Source: Caldilineaceae bacterium | Lineage (GTDB): Bacteria; Chloroflexota; Anaerolineae; Caldilineales; Caldilineaceae | Assembly: GCA_020846635.1 (NCBI GenBank) | Contig: JADLDO010000028.1 | Coordinates: forward strand, 1,094,915 to 1,158,914 | DNA length: 64,000 bases | Direction of reading: 5' to 3' | In this document: one piece after another, positions 17,225 to 27,012 of the stretch | Layout: every line of letters starts with the position of its first letter | Numbering within the stretch: position 1 is the first letter of the stretch | Program-made: the position numbers and the translations under genes | Notes under the pieces: generated by a model | What the model was told of the DNA's origin: nothing | The model's input: the letters and a program-made list of their open reading frames with translations, nothing else | Databases searched by the model: none

Positions 17225-18742
17225 ATGCTTAGAGATACCGCACCTACTAACCCACTTCATCGGCTCTATCAATTTCCGGCCCACAGGTTTCCTGCATCGG
17301 GAATCTGGCTGAATATCCTGATTTTTACAGCCGCCGCGTCGAGCGGTTTGCTCATTGGTTTCTACGTACTCGCCACCGAATCATTGCCCTTCGTCGATGC
17401 GGTGCTCCTCGGTCTTATTGTGATCGCACCTTTTGGGCTGATCATTGCCTCTCATCTCCTCGGAGGTCTCCGGCGGCTGCTCATTGTCGCGTTGCTGGTG
17501 GATATGTGTCTTGGGATCGATATCCACCTCTTCTATGACGAGACGGTCGTCTCTGTCAGCGCAATACCCGGTCTTGATGTTTCAGTCGTCACGCTATCCC
17601 TGGTCGCACTATATGCTTGGTGGATCTTAGAACACCTAACAGGGAGTACAGAAATACACTTCCGCTCGTGGCTTGCTCACGGCAAGCCACTGGTCACCTA
17701 TTTGGTATTCACATTTGCCTCGCTCATCGTTGCAAAAAACTGGCTGCTGGCCTCGTTTGAAATCAACATGATCGTACAGGGTCTGTTCTTGTACATCTAC
17801 ATAATATATGCAGTGGGGAATCGTCAGCAACTGATGTTTGTTGTGACAGTCCTTGTGCTGGGGCTTGGATTGCAGGGATTAATTATGATTGGGCTGAAGG
17901 CGACAGGCGGTAAGCTTGATATCGTCCTCCTTTCAGCTGAACCCGACCCCTGGGGACGGCTCAGCGGAACCGTGGGCGGCCCTAACCAGTCGGCTGCCTT
18001 TCTTGTGATGTGGCTCTCCCTGACATTTGGCATGATGCTCACTCCTGCATCTTTCTGGCTCAAACTGGTTGGCATGGGTGCGACAATGATGGCGCTGGCA
18101 GGTCTCGTCTTTACCTTCTCGCGAGGCGGGTGGATCGCCTTTGCTATTGCCGTAACGCTGATTAGCGTGGTGGCTTTGAGCCGGGGCTGGATGCCGCTCT
18201 ATGTTCCTTTTGTAGTGGGGATCGTGGGGACTGCGGCAATTATACCGATGTGGCCCTATATTATGGATCGCCTCTTCGGTGATGACGGTGGTTCTGTGGA
18301 GTCGCGCTTGCCACTCCTCCGCATGGCGCTTCAGATTATCCGTGACCATCCATTTCTAGGCGTAGGAGCTAATAACTATATTACCGTACTACCCGTCTAT
18401 GTAACTTCGGAATATACGATGACCTGGATCCGGGTTGTGCATAACAAGTTTCTGTTAATCTGGGCAGAGTCGGGTCTTGGTGCCTTGATTGCGTTTATTT
18501 GGTTTTTGCTCGACACGCTGCAGCGGGGCTGGCGTGTGATACAGGTGAACGATCCCTATTTATCCCCGCTTGCTCTTGGGCTTACAGCCGCACTGCTAGG
18601 GTGGATAGCCCATATGCAGGTTGCGCTGTTTCATGACGCTGGTCAGGTGCTCACAATCTGCTTAGTCGCAGGGCTGATTGTCGCCATGGAGCGCATGGCG
18701 AGGAATGAGAACGATGATGCGAGTTCTCCAGATCGCGTTTAA
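17225..18742 (+). CDS. O-antigen ligase/polymerase family membrane protein
   Basis: A 505-residue integral membrane protein with about 11-12 hydrophobic segments and one larger loop near residues 360-410. Motifs typical of the Wzy/WaaL group are visible: FTFSRGGWIA, HPFLGVGANNY and HNKFLLIWAESG. It probably polymerises repeat units outside the membrane, or ligates the finished glycan; the two cannot be told apart by sequence alone. The set around it (flippase, co-polymerase) favours a Wzy-type polymerase. The start codon has no strong ribosome site. Its 3' end overlaps the next gene by about 29 bp. Confidence 0.82.
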   Translation: MLRDTAPTNPLHRLYQFPAHRFPASGIWLNILIFTAAASSGLLIGFYVLATESLPFVDAVLLGLIVIAPFGLIIASHLLGGLRRLLIVALLVDMCLGIDIHLFYDETVVSVSAIPGLDVSVVTLSLVALYAWWILEHLTGSTEIHFRSWLAHGKPLVTYLVFTFASLIVAKNWLLASFEINMIVQGLFLYIYIIYAVGNRQQLMFVVTVLVLGLGLQGLIMIGLKATGGKLDIVLLSAEPDPWGRLSGTVGGPNQSAAFLVMWLSLTFGMMLTPASFWLKLVGMGATMMALAGLVFTFSRGGWIAFAIAVTLISVVALSRGWMPLYVPFVVGIVGTAAIIPMWPYIMDRLFGDDGGSVESRLPLLRMALQIIRDHPFLGVGANNYITVLPVYVTSEYTMTWIRVVHNKFLLIWAESGLGALIAFIWFLLDTLQRGWRVIQVNDPYLSPLALGLTAALLGWIAHMQVALFHDAGQVLTICLVAGLIVAMERMARNENDDASSPDRV

Positions 18743-19850
18743 CTCAGCGGAACTCTGCGTTTATATTGCCAACGCGCTCGCGCTTGAGAGTGATGTCTGT
18801 CTCATGCTGCCGCGAGACCAGGCAGAGCCTTGTATAAAGTGGCTGAGTCCGGCAGTGGACTTTCAGCCTTTTGACAAGCCCCGGCTGCGGCAACCCTGGC
18901 ATCAGATCACCCTGGCCCGTACGCTGCTCAAACGCATCGACCAGTTCAATCCCGATGTCGTTCACCTTCAAAAGGGACATCTCTATTTTGGTCTTGTGCT
19001 GCCCTATCTGCGCCGGAAATACCCGTTGGTGATCTCTATTCATGACCCGCGGCAGCACATCGGCGACAAGAGTTCACGGCGCACGCCACAACCCCTGATG
19101 GACTTTGCCTATCGACAGGCCCACCGGGTGATCGCCCACAATGAACAGATGAAAGAGATGATCGTCAAAGAGTTAGGAATTCCGCAAATAAACATTGATG
19201 TGATGCCACTGATCGCTTTGGGCGACCCGGACGCTGTGCAAGAGGTCGAGAGCGAGGAGAAGCTGGTTCTCTTTTTTGGACGCATTTGGGCCTACAAGGG
19301 GCTGGCGCATCTCATTGAGGCAGAACCACTGATCACGGCGCGGGTGCCTGGCGCAAAGATTGTCATTGCCGGTCAGGGTGATGATCTCTCGCCCTATCGC
19401 CGCATGATGGTCAATCCTGCTAACTTTATTGTCTATAACGACTGGATTTCCAATGAGCAGCGAGCCGATCTCTTTTCGCGGGCGAGTGTGATTGTGTTGC
19501 CTTATATCGAGGCAACACAGAGCGGCGTAATCCCTGTCGCCTATACCCATGCTAAACCGGTCGTCGCCACAAGCGTAGGCGGTCTTCCCACACAGGTTGA
19601 GGAGGGCCATACCGGCTTTCTCGTGCCTCCTGGTGATGTGGAGGCTTTGGCGGATCGGGTTGTGCAACTGTTACAGGACAAGGCACTGAGCCGCCAACTT
19701 GGCCTGAATGGCAAACACAAACTCGATACAGAATGGTCGGGGCCTGTCCTGGCTCGGCAGATGGTGGCGGTCTATCACAAGGCCATTGACACAGTACAGA
19801 CGCAGGCGGTCAAGCGCCAGGGGGTCGCCCCCCTGGCAAGAGAAAAGTAA
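18714..19850 (+). CDS. Glycosyltransferase family 4
   Basis: A 378-residue GT-B enzyme. The ATG at 18714 (or the adjacent ATG at 18717) overlaps the polymerase gene; a TTG at 18678 is less likely. The C-terminal half has the GT4 pattern: LFFGRIWAYKG, VIAGQGDD, then the E-x7-E region YIEATQSGVIPVAYTHAKPV and a GGLPTQVEEG.TGFL.P loop. It should add a sugar to the lipid-linked repeat on the cytoplasmic face. The first glutamate of the usual motif is followed by ATQSGV, a variant seen in GT4 enzymes. Confidence 0.88.
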   Translation: MMRVLQIAFNSAELCVYIANALALESDVCLMLPRDQAEPCIKWLSPAVDFQPFDKPRLRQPWHQITLARTLLKRIDQFNPDVVHLQKGHLYFGLVLPYLRRKYPLVISIHDPRQHIGDKSSRRTPQPLMDFAYRQAHRVIAHNEQMKEMIVKELGIPQINIDVMPLIALGDPDAVQEVESEEKLVLFFGRIWAYKGLAHLIEAEPLITARVPGAKIVIAGQGDDLSPYRRMMVNPANFIVYNDWISNEQRADLFSRASVIVLPYIEATQSGVIPVAYTHAKPVVATSVGGLPTQVEEGHTGFLVPPGDVEALADRVVQLLQDKALSRQLGLNGKHKLDTEWSGPVLARQMVAVYHKAIDTVQTQAVKRQGVAPLAREK

Positions 19851-19853
19851 GCA

Positions 19854-20834
19854 ATGGGCGCTAACGACTTATGCAGCTCTTTATTCTGTGGCCCTTTGTT
19901 TATAGTGGGGCGTCCGCGCAGCGGCACCAAACTTTTGCGGACACTGCTCAATGAGCACCTGGACGTGAGTATCCCTCCGGCAGAGACTCATTTCATTGTT
20001 CCTGCCATCAAACGCTATGGCCTTCAGCCTCGGCTAGATGGTGGGCACCGGTTCGAGAAGTTCTATGCGGAATTGGCTGGCAGCACCTTCTATCGGAATA
20101 TGAAAAGCATGGGCAAGATATTGAGCAAGGCACAACTACAGAGTGCCGATTTGAGTTCCTGGGCATCCATATGCGAGGTGATTCTAAAGTTTTATGGTCC
20201 TAAAGGGCTGGAGCATGCAGCTCTTTGGGGTGACAAGACACCTAGCTATCTGACGCACATGGCCCTACTGAAACGCGCATTTCCGGCAGCCCGGTTCTTG
20301 CATATCCTACGTGACCCGCGTGACTACTGTTTATCTATGCTGAAGGTCTGGGGCAGGAACTCCTTGCTTTCCGCCGAACTTTGGCGCAATGATATCCAGG
20401 CTGCGCGCCAGGTCGGCGAACAATTGGGTGAAGATTATGCCGAGATACGTTTTGAGAAGTTGCTCTCAGCGCCAGAGGAAACCCTACGCGCTGTCTGCGC
20501 CTTTGTTGGTATCGACTATCTCCCCGCGATGGTGAATATGTCGTTGCCGTCTGAGAATCTTGGAGATGCGACGGGCCAACGACGCATTGTGGACAGCAAC
20601 CAACAGAAATACTTGTCACAGTTTGCACCGGATACAGTGAGGCGTATCGAGGAGATTGTCTATCCACTCGCCATAGAACTTGGCTATACGCCCTGCTTCG
20701 CTACTCACTTTTCGCCGCTCTATCCAACCGAGACGATTTTCTTGCGGTTTCAGGATGGCATGGCATGGACCAAGTTTCACTTCGATGAAAAGGGCATCCG
20801 CCAGGGATTAGCATACCTATACCGCTCTTTATAG
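19854..20834 (+). CDS. Sulfotransferase family protein
   Basis: A 326-residue protein starting four bases after the glycosyltransferase stop. PAPS loop VGRPRSGTK (18-26), then WGDKTP (the usual catalytic region) and ILRDPRDYCLSM (3'-phosphate motif). It is a complete and well conserved member of the family. Between two glycosyltransferase genes, it probably sulfates the repeat unit or polymer. The acceptor is unknown. Confidence 0.85.
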   Translation: MGANDLCSSLFCGPLFIVGRPRSGTKLLRTLLNEHLDVSIPPAETHFIVPAIKRYGLQPRLDGGHRFEKFYAELAGSTFYRNMKSMGKILSKAQLQSADLSSWASICEVILKFYGPKGLEHAALWGDKTPSYLTHMALLKRAFPAARFLHILRDPRDYCLSMLKVWGRNSLLSAELWRNDIQAARQVGEQLGEDYAEIRFEKLLSAPEETLRAVCAFVGIDYLPAMVNMSLPSENLGDATGQRRIVDSNQQKYLSQFAPDTVRRIEEIVYPLAIELGYTPCFATHFSPLYPTETIFLRFQDGMAWTKFHFDEKGIRQGLAYLYRSL

Positions 20835-20901
20835 TGACGAGCGACATGGCGACAAATAACAAAGCGTCGAACGATGATTGGTTGCAGAGGGGAACGAAAC
20901 C

Positions 20902-22134
20902 TTGAACATTGCTCTCGTTACCAGCATGAAATACGGATTGCCCCAGTTCGTGTTTCGCGACATAAAGGCCTTGTACGATAAGGGCCATGTAGTCAGGATC
21001 TTTACTCTCTATAACCAGAAGGGGCTTTATCAGCCCTTGCCGGAGTGGGAGTTGATTCCTGTACGTTGGTGGCAATTGCTATTCGTCCATCTTAGGTTTT
21101 TTGTGCGCCAGCCGCTCCTCTACCTGGAACTATTGCGGACGGCAGTACGAACCCGGTCACTCACCGACTTCGCCATTGCCGTTGGCTTTAGCCGCAAAAT
21201 GCGTGGCGTCGATATCATCTATGCCTACTTTGGTGATCACAAGCTTTTTACAGGCTATTACTGCAAACGGATCACCGGTATCCCCCTGACTGTGACGATT
21301 CGGGCCTATGAACTGCACCAGAATCCAAACCCGCAGATGTTCCGCGAATCACTTCAGGCGTGTGACCGTGTGTTGACGATCACCGACTATAACAAGCATT
21401 TGCTGGTCGAGAGCTTTGGCGTGCCCGTAGACCACATTGATATCGTACGTCAGATTGTCGAACTGGAGCAGTTTAAGAATGTGCCCAAGATCAAAATCCT
21501 GATCGTTGGCTACTTTGCCGAAAAGAAGGGGCACGAGATTCTCTTTAAGGCGCTTCAGATGATGAAGCGCCAAGACGTTGAACTTTGGGTTGTCGGTGAT
21601 GCAAATCCCTCCGTATTGGAGGTGGATTGCCGGAAACTCGCCAAAGAGATTGGAGTCGAATCGCAAATCGCCTTCTTTGGCGTGCAGAGTGGCGCTGCCC
21701 TGCGTGCGCTTTACCGCGAGTGTGACATCTTTTGCTTGCCGTCACGCACTGATCGAGTGGGCAACAAAGAGGGCTTTCCCAATGTCATCGCTGAAGCAAT
21801 GGCCTTTGGCAAACCCGTGGTGAGCACACGGCATGCAGGGATACCAGAGGCAATCGACCAGATTTTGGTGGATGAAAACAATGCCGAGCAACTCGCGGAT
21901 GCCTTGGTACGTCTCTGCGATTCAGAGGCACTGCGCGCACAACTTGGCGCACGCAACCGGCGCGTCGTGGAGCAACTCTTCTCGCCGTCCAATAATGACC
22001 GGCTGGCAGAAATCTTCCAGCAAACAATCGACCGGGCGAACTTGGACCGGCAGCAGAGGGAAAACATCAATATTGGCGCAGCGACTCCAGTGGAGGAAAG
22101 GATGCAATTGCCTCTGGAGCGCAGAACCTTATGA
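20902..22134 (+). CDS. Glycosyltransferase family 4
   Basis: A 410-residue GT-B enzyme. The TTG at 20902 is chosen because AGAGGGGA sits seven bases upstream and the product begins MNIALVTSMKYG, a normal first strand; a TTG at 20878 is possible. The C-terminal half has VGYFAEKKGHEILF, VVGDANP, FFGVQSG, the E-x7-E area (EGFPNVIAEAMAFGKPV) and STRHAGIPEA. This is a clear GT4 pattern. It follows a sulfotransferase and precedes the flippase. Confidence 0.9.
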   Translation: MNIALVTSMKYGLPQFVFRDIKALYDKGHVVRIFTLYNQKGLYQPLPEWELIPVRWWQLLFVHLRFFVRQPLLYLELLRTAVRTRSLTDFAIAVGFSRKMRGVDIIYAYFGDHKLFTGYYCKRITGIPLTVTIRAYELHQNPNPQMFRESLQACDRVLTITDYNKHLLVESFGVPVDHIDIVRQIVELEQFKNVPKIKILIVGYFAEKKGHEILFKALQMMKRQDVELWVVGDANPSVLEVDCRKLAKEIGVESQIAFFGVQSGAALRALYRECDIFCLPSRTDRVGNKEGFPNVIAEAMAFGKPVVSTRHAGIPEAIDQILVDENNAEQLADALVRLCDSEALRAQLGARNRRVVEQLFSPSNNDRLAEIFQQTIDRANLDRQQRENINIGAATPVEERMQLPLERRTL

Positions 22135-22218
22135 GCGTTTTTGTCTTATGTGCGAAAGAAATTGTGAAATCTCAGGGTGCGATGAGATTGCCCCAGCGAG
22201 GGTCTTGTGGAGGCAGCC

Positions 22219-23781
22219 ATGTCTGACCAGCTATCCACAGGCCCCGGCGCACACCCAGATGAAAAGGACGGATTAGGACGCCGCACGCTGGGCAACTTCA
22301 CGCTGATGTTTTTATCGTCAGGCATTCAAGCGATCTTGCGTATTCTCATTTTGGCGATCTTGGCACGTCTGCTTAGTCAGGATGATTTTGGCCTCGCCAA
22401 CGCTGGGCTAACGATTGTGAGCTTTGCCGGTATTCTCTCGCAACTGGGTTTAGACAAGGCACTGATCCAGCGGTCGGAACTTACCGAAGCACACCTGCGC
22501 ACCGCCAGTACTGTCTTCGTCATTTCAGGCGTCACCGTGGGGGCTCTTATTGCGCTGTTGGCTCCACAAATTGCCGGCTTCTTTCGAAGGGACGAACTAA
22601 TTCCGGTAGTTCGTGTGGTGGCGTTGAGTTTCCCTCTGCAAGGCGTGGTCATGGTCCCTGCTGCGCTTTTGCAGCGCAAGCTCCGGTTTCGGCGCTTTGC
22701 GGGTATTGATGTCGTCTCCTATTTCGGAGGTTATGGCATCGTAGGTATTGGTCTGGCATTGGCAGGGTTTGGCGTTTGGGCACTCATCTATGCAACTTTG
22801 ACGCAAGCGCTGATCATGGCCTGCTGGGTGATTGCGATACAGCCATTCCCCCACCGGCCCCAGTTTGATCGACAGGCATTTCGGGATCTTATCTACTATG
22901 GAGGGGGTCACACGGTTGCGCGTGGACTCAACCAGGTTGGTGGACAGGCCGATAATCTCATCGTGGGACGCTGGTTAGGTATTGAGGCGCTCGGCGTTTA
23001 CGGTCGAGCATATCAGATGTTGGTCTTTCCCGTAAACCTGTTCAGTTCGGTGCTGAGTAAGGTGCTCTTCCCTTCGCTGGCAAAACTTCAACACGACGTG
23101 CCGCGGTTGGCGCGGGCATATCAACGAGCGACGGCAGTAACCGCGCTGACCTATCTGCCGCTCAGTGTGGCGTTGATTATCCTTGCACCTGAATTTGTTT
23201 TGTTGCTGCTGGGTCCGAACTGGCATGAAGTGGTATTTCCCTTTCAGATCTTGGCGGCGGGACTTTTGTTCAGGGCAAATAAGGTGAACCTTGTGGTGGC
23301 ACAAGCGACAGGGGCCGTCTATAACCGAGCGTGGCGCGAGGGGATTTACGGTGGTCTGGTGGTGGTGGGCTCGCTCATCGGCCTTCCCTGGGGGCTTGCG
23401 GGTGTGGCTGTTGGCGTGTTTTTGGCACTCACCGGCAACTTTGTCTTGATGTCCCAATTGACGCTGGAGGTGACAGCACTCTCTTGGAGGGCGTATGCCG
23501 CAACCCACATGCCTGCCTTGCGTCTCTCTGCGGTGACTTTAGTTGTGATGTGGTTCTTGGCAAGCGTTCTACGCAATTTGGCGCTACCGGCAATTTTTAC
23601 GTTGATTGCGACAATCGCAGTGACCGCGGCGGTGTTGCTCTTGCTTGTGTATCTGCTGCCTCGTTTGTTTTTGGGGGAAGAAGGGGCATGGATGCGAGAC
23701 ACCCTGTTGGATTATCTGCCAAAGCGATTCAGCACACGGCTCGTTTGGCTCAAAGTAGGCCGGCGCGATCACGTCATGTGA
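22219..23781 (+). CDS. Lipid-linked oligosaccharide flippase (Wzx-like, MOP superfamily)
   Basis: A 520-residue membrane protein. The ATG at 22219 follows GGAGG; an in-frame GTG at 22207 overlaps the site. About 12-14 hydrophobic helices are visible. The N-terminal region (GNFTLMFLSSGIQAILRILIL) and the segment FGVWALIYATL are typical of polysaccharide flippases of the MOP group. It should move undecaprenyl-linked repeats across the membrane for the polymerase. A Wzx here and a Wzt on the opposite strand suggest two export routes. Confidence 0.9.
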   Translation: MSDQLSTGPGAHPDEKDGLGRRTLGNFTLMFLSSGIQAILRILILAILARLLSQDDFGLANAGLTIVSFAGILSQLGLDKALIQRSELTEAHLRTASTVFVISGVTVGALIALLAPQIAGFFRRDELIPVVRVVALSFPLQGVVMVPAALLQRKLRFRRFAGIDVVSYFGGYGIVGIGLALAGFGVWALIYATLTQALIMACWVIAIQPFPHRPQFDRQAFRDLIYYGGGHTVARGLNQVGGQADNLIVGRWLGIEALGVYGRAYQMLVFPVNLFSSVLSKVLFPSLAKLQHDVPRLARAYQRATAVTALTYLPLSVALIILAPEFVLLLLGPNWHEVVFPFQILAAGLLFRANKVNLVVAQATGAVYNRAWREGIYGGLVVVGSLIGLPWGLAGVAVGVFLALTGNFVLMSQLTLEVTALSWRAYAATHMPALRLSAVTLVVMWFLASVLRNLALPAIFTLIATIAVTAAVLLLLVYLLPRLFLGEEGAWMRDTLLDYLPKRFSTRLVWLKVGRRDHVM

Positions 23782-23837
23782 GTACAGGCGCAGAACATCG
23801 ATGAGTAAGGTAACTGATGTTACGCGTCTACTCGCCC

Positions 23838-23865
23838 GTAGGGACGCACTATATTGCGTCCCTAC
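23838..23865. repeat. Dispersed palindrome, copy 1
   Basis: Perfect 11-bp arms GTAGGGACGCA (23838-23848) and TGCGTCCCTAC (23855-23865) around CTATAT. A near copy lies at 26933-26960. Both are in gaps between sulfotransferase-group genes. Similar small palindromes are common in cyanobacteria and Chloroflexota. It could be a REP/MITE-type element or act as a terminator. Confidence 0.7.
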
Positions 23866-23926
23866 CTCGACTGTTTGCGTAACGTGAGTGAGTTAACGCT
23901 GCATTTAAATTTAAGAGGTATAAGAG

Positions 23927-24820
23927 ATGGCTAAACCGGCAGACAACCTGAGTGCGACTGTCACGGTGATGCGAGAGAAAGCCTTTCGCCAGGCGCTCCG
24001 CACTGCCAAATTAGCCTATCTGTGGAGCAGGCGGCCACGTAAGCACCTGGCACAAACCGTTCTGTTCATTGTGGGCTGCCAACGTTCCGGCACCACGATG
24101 ATGACCCGGATCTTTGAACAGGATCTCAATACGAAGGTATTTGCCGAGACAAGCCGGCTATCGTCGTTGGATCAGCCAAAGCGGCTGCGCCTAAACCCGC
24201 TCGATAGTGTAAAAAGGGTCATTGAGCAGGAATTGGCCCCGATTGTAATCCTGAAGCCTCTGGTTGAGAGCCAAAATATCCCTGAATTACTCGATTACTT
24301 TGAGGGGTCGAAAGCCATATGGCTCTATCGCCAGTACAAAGATGTTGCCGCATCGTATGTGGAGAAGTGGGGAGAGGGACACTCCGCCAAAGATCTGCGG
24401 GTCATCGTCGAGCAGAGACCCAACGACTGGCGGCCAGAGCATCTTCCAGAAAGTGTGGTGCAGATCGTACGCGAGCATTTTTCTGAGGAGATGAACTCGC
24501 ACGATGCCTCTGCACTCTATTGGTATGTACGCAACAGTCTCTTTTTTTCACGGCGACTCGACAGTGACCCGCGGGTGATGCTCTGCAAGTATGAGGTATT
24601 GGCGGCCAGTCCGGTCGAGGCACTGCAACAGATTTACCAGTTTATTGGGCACGAGTTCCCTGGCGAGGGAATTGCCAGTATGGTACATGAGGCCTCCGTT
24701 TCCAGAGGTCAGGATATTCGGCTCTCTCCAGAAATTGATTGTCTTTGCTGCGAATTGCTACAACAGCTTGATAACACGTTTAGCTTACGTTCAGTCCGGG
24801 CTTCGAGAGATGAAACCTAG
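23927..24820 (+). CDS. Sulfotransferase family protein
   Basis: A 297-residue protein with AAGAGG before the ATG. PAPS loop VGCQRSGTT (49-57). The usual 3'-phosphate motif R-D-P-x-x is changed here (LYRQYKDVAASY), so binding may differ. The family would transfer sulfate to a glycan or lipid hydroxyl. The next sulfotransferase start overlaps its last codons. The palindrome at 23838-23865 lies just upstream and separates it from the flippase gene. Confidence 0.75.
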   Translation: MAKPADNLSATVTVMREKAFRQALRTAKLAYLWSRRPRKHLAQTVLFIVGCQRSGTTMMTRIFEQDLNTKVFAETSRLSSLDQPKRLRLNPLDSVKRVIEQELAPIVILKPLVESQNIPELLDYFEGSKAIWLYRQYKDVAASYVEKWGEGHSAKDLRVIVEQRPNDWRPEHLPESVVQIVREHFSEEMNSHDASALYWYVRNSLFFSRRLDSDPRVMLCKYEVLAASPVEALQQIYQFIGHEFPGEGIASMVHEASVSRGQDIRLSPEIDCLCCELLQQLDNTFSLRSVRASRDET

Positions 24821-25805
24821 AGCTGTTTTTATTGGTGGCTGCGGTCGTAGCGGCACAACGCTGTTGGGGGCTATGCTTGGCAGCCACCCCAAATGTCTAG
24901 CGACGCCAGAGGCAAAGTTCAACGCCGTTGCCTACCTTCAATCTCTCCAGAGGTCGGGAACGGTTGATATGCAGTTGGCGTTGGAGAGGATTCAGGCACA
25001 CTGGAGCTTTCACGTCTTCGGTGTCAAGCTCGACGTTGCCGAGTTTGAGCGCGCCGCACCGGGCGGCTCATACGCCGATCTCGTGTTGTGGATTGTGGAG
25101 CAATACGGTCGCCGGGTGGGTAAGGCGCAGGCGGACGTATGGGTAGATCACACGCCGGCGAATATGTTGTACGCGAATACCCTCTTTGACCTTTATCCCG
25201 ATGCGAAGTTGCTGCACTTGGTGCGCGATGGCCGGGCCGTCGCTGCCTCTGTCATGAAGCTCGATTGGGGGCCAAATCGAGTCGATAAAGCGGCTGAGTG
25301 GTGGGTCTCAAGGCTGGCATATGGGTTTGCCGCTGAATTGCATTTTGGGCCGGAGCGGGTGATGCGCGTTCGCTATGAGGACCTAGTCTCCGAGCCGTCA
25401 TGCACGCTTCAGAAGGTCACTGAATTTCTGGAACTTGACTACCGGGCAGATATGATCGGCGGCGTTGGCTTCCAGGTACCGGCCTATGCTTCGCAGGGCC
25501 ATACGCTCGTCGGTTCTCGCCCCGACCCTGCGCGCATTCATGCATGGCAGTCGGAATTGAGCGCACGCCAAATCGAGATCATCGAGAGCAGCGCGGGCGC
25601 TTTGCTGCGCTATCTTGGCTACGAACTCCTGAATGGCGGCTATCTTCGCCGCATGAGTGAGGCTGAGCGAATCTGTGCAACCGTTGTGGATCTCTATCGA
25701 GAGATGAGCAACCGTTTTCATCGCCGTCAGCGGATGGCAAAGGCGGTTGTCGTTGCAGGAAATACAAAGGCGCTGACGGCTGCTGCACAGGGTGATCCTG
25801 TCTGA
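24810..25805 (+). CDS. Sulfotransferase family protein
   Basis: A 331-residue protein from the ATG at 24810, which overlaps the previous gene by 11 bp. The longer frame back to 24591 would lie inside that gene and precedes the conserved P-loop, so it is rejected. The PAPS loop is GCGRSGTT (10-17). WVDHTP and LVRDGRAVAASVM give the catalytic and 3'-phosphate regions. It is part of a run of sulfotransferase-family genes broken only by a FemAB-like gene. Confidence 0.83.
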   Translation: MKPRAVFIGGCGRSGTTLLGAMLGSHPKCLATPEAKFNAVAYLQSLQRSGTVDMQLALERIQAHWSFHVFGVKLDVAEFERAAPGGSYADLVLWIVEQYGRRVGKAQADVWVDHTPANMLYANTLFDLYPDAKLLHLVRDGRAVAASVMKLDWGPNRVDKAAEWWVSRLAYGFAAELHFGPERVMRVRYEDLVSEPSCTLQKVTEFLELDYRADMIGGVGFQVPAYASQGHTLVGSRPDPARIHAWQSELSARQIEIIESSAGALLRYLGYELLNGGYLRRMSEAERICATVVDLYREMSNRFHRRQRMAKAVVVAGNTKALTAAAQGDPV

Positions 25806-25858
25806 TCTCGAACAAACGAGTAGGTGGGCAGATGATTGAAAAGAGCCAGGGAGATTCT

Positions 25859-26902
25859 ATGAACATTGTGCAGATCGAGCCTATCGGCCATCGTCTCTGG
25901 GATAGCTTAGTGGCTGCGACGGATAGCAGTGTCTTCCATTCGAGCGGATGGCTGCGTGTATTGGACGAAACCTATGGGATGCCGGTCTGCGCCTATGTAC
26001 TGCTAGACGAGGGCGGCCAACCTATCGCCGGCGTGTCGTACTGCCCGGTGCAGGATCTCAAAGGGAGGCGGTTGGTGAGCCTGCCTTTCTCAGACTTTTG
26101 CGACCCGCTGGCGACCAATATGGCCCAGTGGAATGGATTGTTGGAGGCTTTGCTCAAAGAAGACTCGCCGCTCTTCATGCGTTGCGCTTATAACGAACTG
26201 CCGGTGGGCGACCCGCGCCTCGAATGTTACAACCGCGCAAAGTGGCATGGTCTGGACCTGCGCCCAGAGTTGGATAGTCTATGGCAAGGATTGCATGGTT
26301 CGGCGCGACAGGCGATTCGCAGGGCACAGCAAAACCATGTTGAGGTCTGCGCGGCACAGTCAAAGCAGGAGTTACGCACCTTCTATGAGATGCATCTGGC
26401 AGTGCGAAAGCACAAGTATCATCTTTTGGCCCAACCCTATCGCTTCTTCGAGAGTATCTGGGAGCACTTCGTGGAAACAGAGCAGGGCATGCTCTTGCTC
26501 GCCCGCCAGCGCAACGAAATTGTTGGCGGCACTTTCTTCCTGCGATGGAAGGAAAAGTTCTTCTACAAGTTTAATGCATCGGTGCTGGACAATCTTTCTG
26601 CTCGCCCCAACGATCTCTTAATCTGGGAGGGGATCCGTTGTGCTAAGACGCTTGGCTGCACCTATCTGGATTTTGGGCTGAGCGATTGGGATCAGGAGGG
26701 GCTCATTCGCTATAAGCGCAAATTTACAACTGAAGAAAAGACAATCTCCTTTTTGCGTTCGCTTTCTTGCGAGAAGCCGACAGAACAAGAGCAGCAGATC
26801 CGCGCGCTGCTCCCACAATTGACTGCGCTGTTGACCGATGAGACGGTGTCGAACGCTGTTACCGAGAGGGCAGGAGAGGTTCTCTATCGATTTTTTGTCT
26901 AG
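25859..26902 (+). CDS. FemAB/GNAT-like acyltransferase
   Basis: A 347-residue protein. The ATG at 25859 has AGGGAG five bases upstream and is preferred over the ATG at 25832. Features such as SSVFHSSGWLRVLDETYG near the N-terminus, SARQAIRRAQ in the middle and FFLRWKEKFFYKFNAS, then GCTYLDFGLSDWDQEGL and YKRKF, match FemAB-like GNAT proteins found in exopolysaccharide loci. These have tandem GNAT folds and transfer an acyl or aminoacyl group. It may acylate an amino sugar made by the oxidoreductase/aminotransferase pair; this is inferred from context. Confidence 0.78.
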   Translation: MNIVQIEPIGHRLWDSLVAATDSSVFHSSGWLRVLDETYGMPVCAYVLLDEGGQPIAGVSYCPVQDLKGRRLVSLPFSDFCDPLATNMAQWNGLLEALLKEDSPLFMRCAYNELPVGDPRLECYNRAKWHGLDLRPELDSLWQGLHGSARQAIRRAQQNHVEVCAAQSKQELRTFYEMHLAVRKHKYHLLAQPYRFFESIWEHFVETEQGMLLLARQRNEIVGGTFFLRWKEKFFYKFNASVLDNLSARPNDLLIWEGIRCAKTLGCTYLDFGLSDWDQEGLIRYKRKFTTEEKTISFLRSLSCEKPTEQEQQIRALLPQLTALLTDETVSNAVTERAGEVLYRFFV

Positions 26903-26932
26903 TGGATCATGTGACGCAGATAGTCGTTAGAG

Positions 26933-26960
26933 GTAGGGACGCAATCTATTGCGTCCGTAT
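26933..26960. repeat. Dispersed palindrome, copy 2 (one arm mismatch)
   Basis: GTAGGGACGCAAT (26933-26945), loop CTA, TTGCGTCCGTAT (26949-26960). One C-to-G change separates it from the perfect copy at 23838-23865. It lies between the acyltransferase stop and the next sulfotransferase start and produces a spurious N-terminal extension in the open frame. Confidence 0.65.
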
Positions 26961-27012
26961 GGGTAGATGCATAACATCAGTTGGCGCATCAAGCATTTCG
27001 TCATGGCGACAA

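Noticed and set aside
24591..24809. Upstream extension of the sulfotransferase at 24810
   Set aside because: It would lie entirely within the previous sulfotransferase gene in another frame and adds no conserved sequence before the P-loop.
26902..27012. N-terminal extension of the last sulfotransferase-like gene
   Set aside because: It would translate through the palindrome at 26933-26960; the P-loop begins normally from the ATG at 27013.
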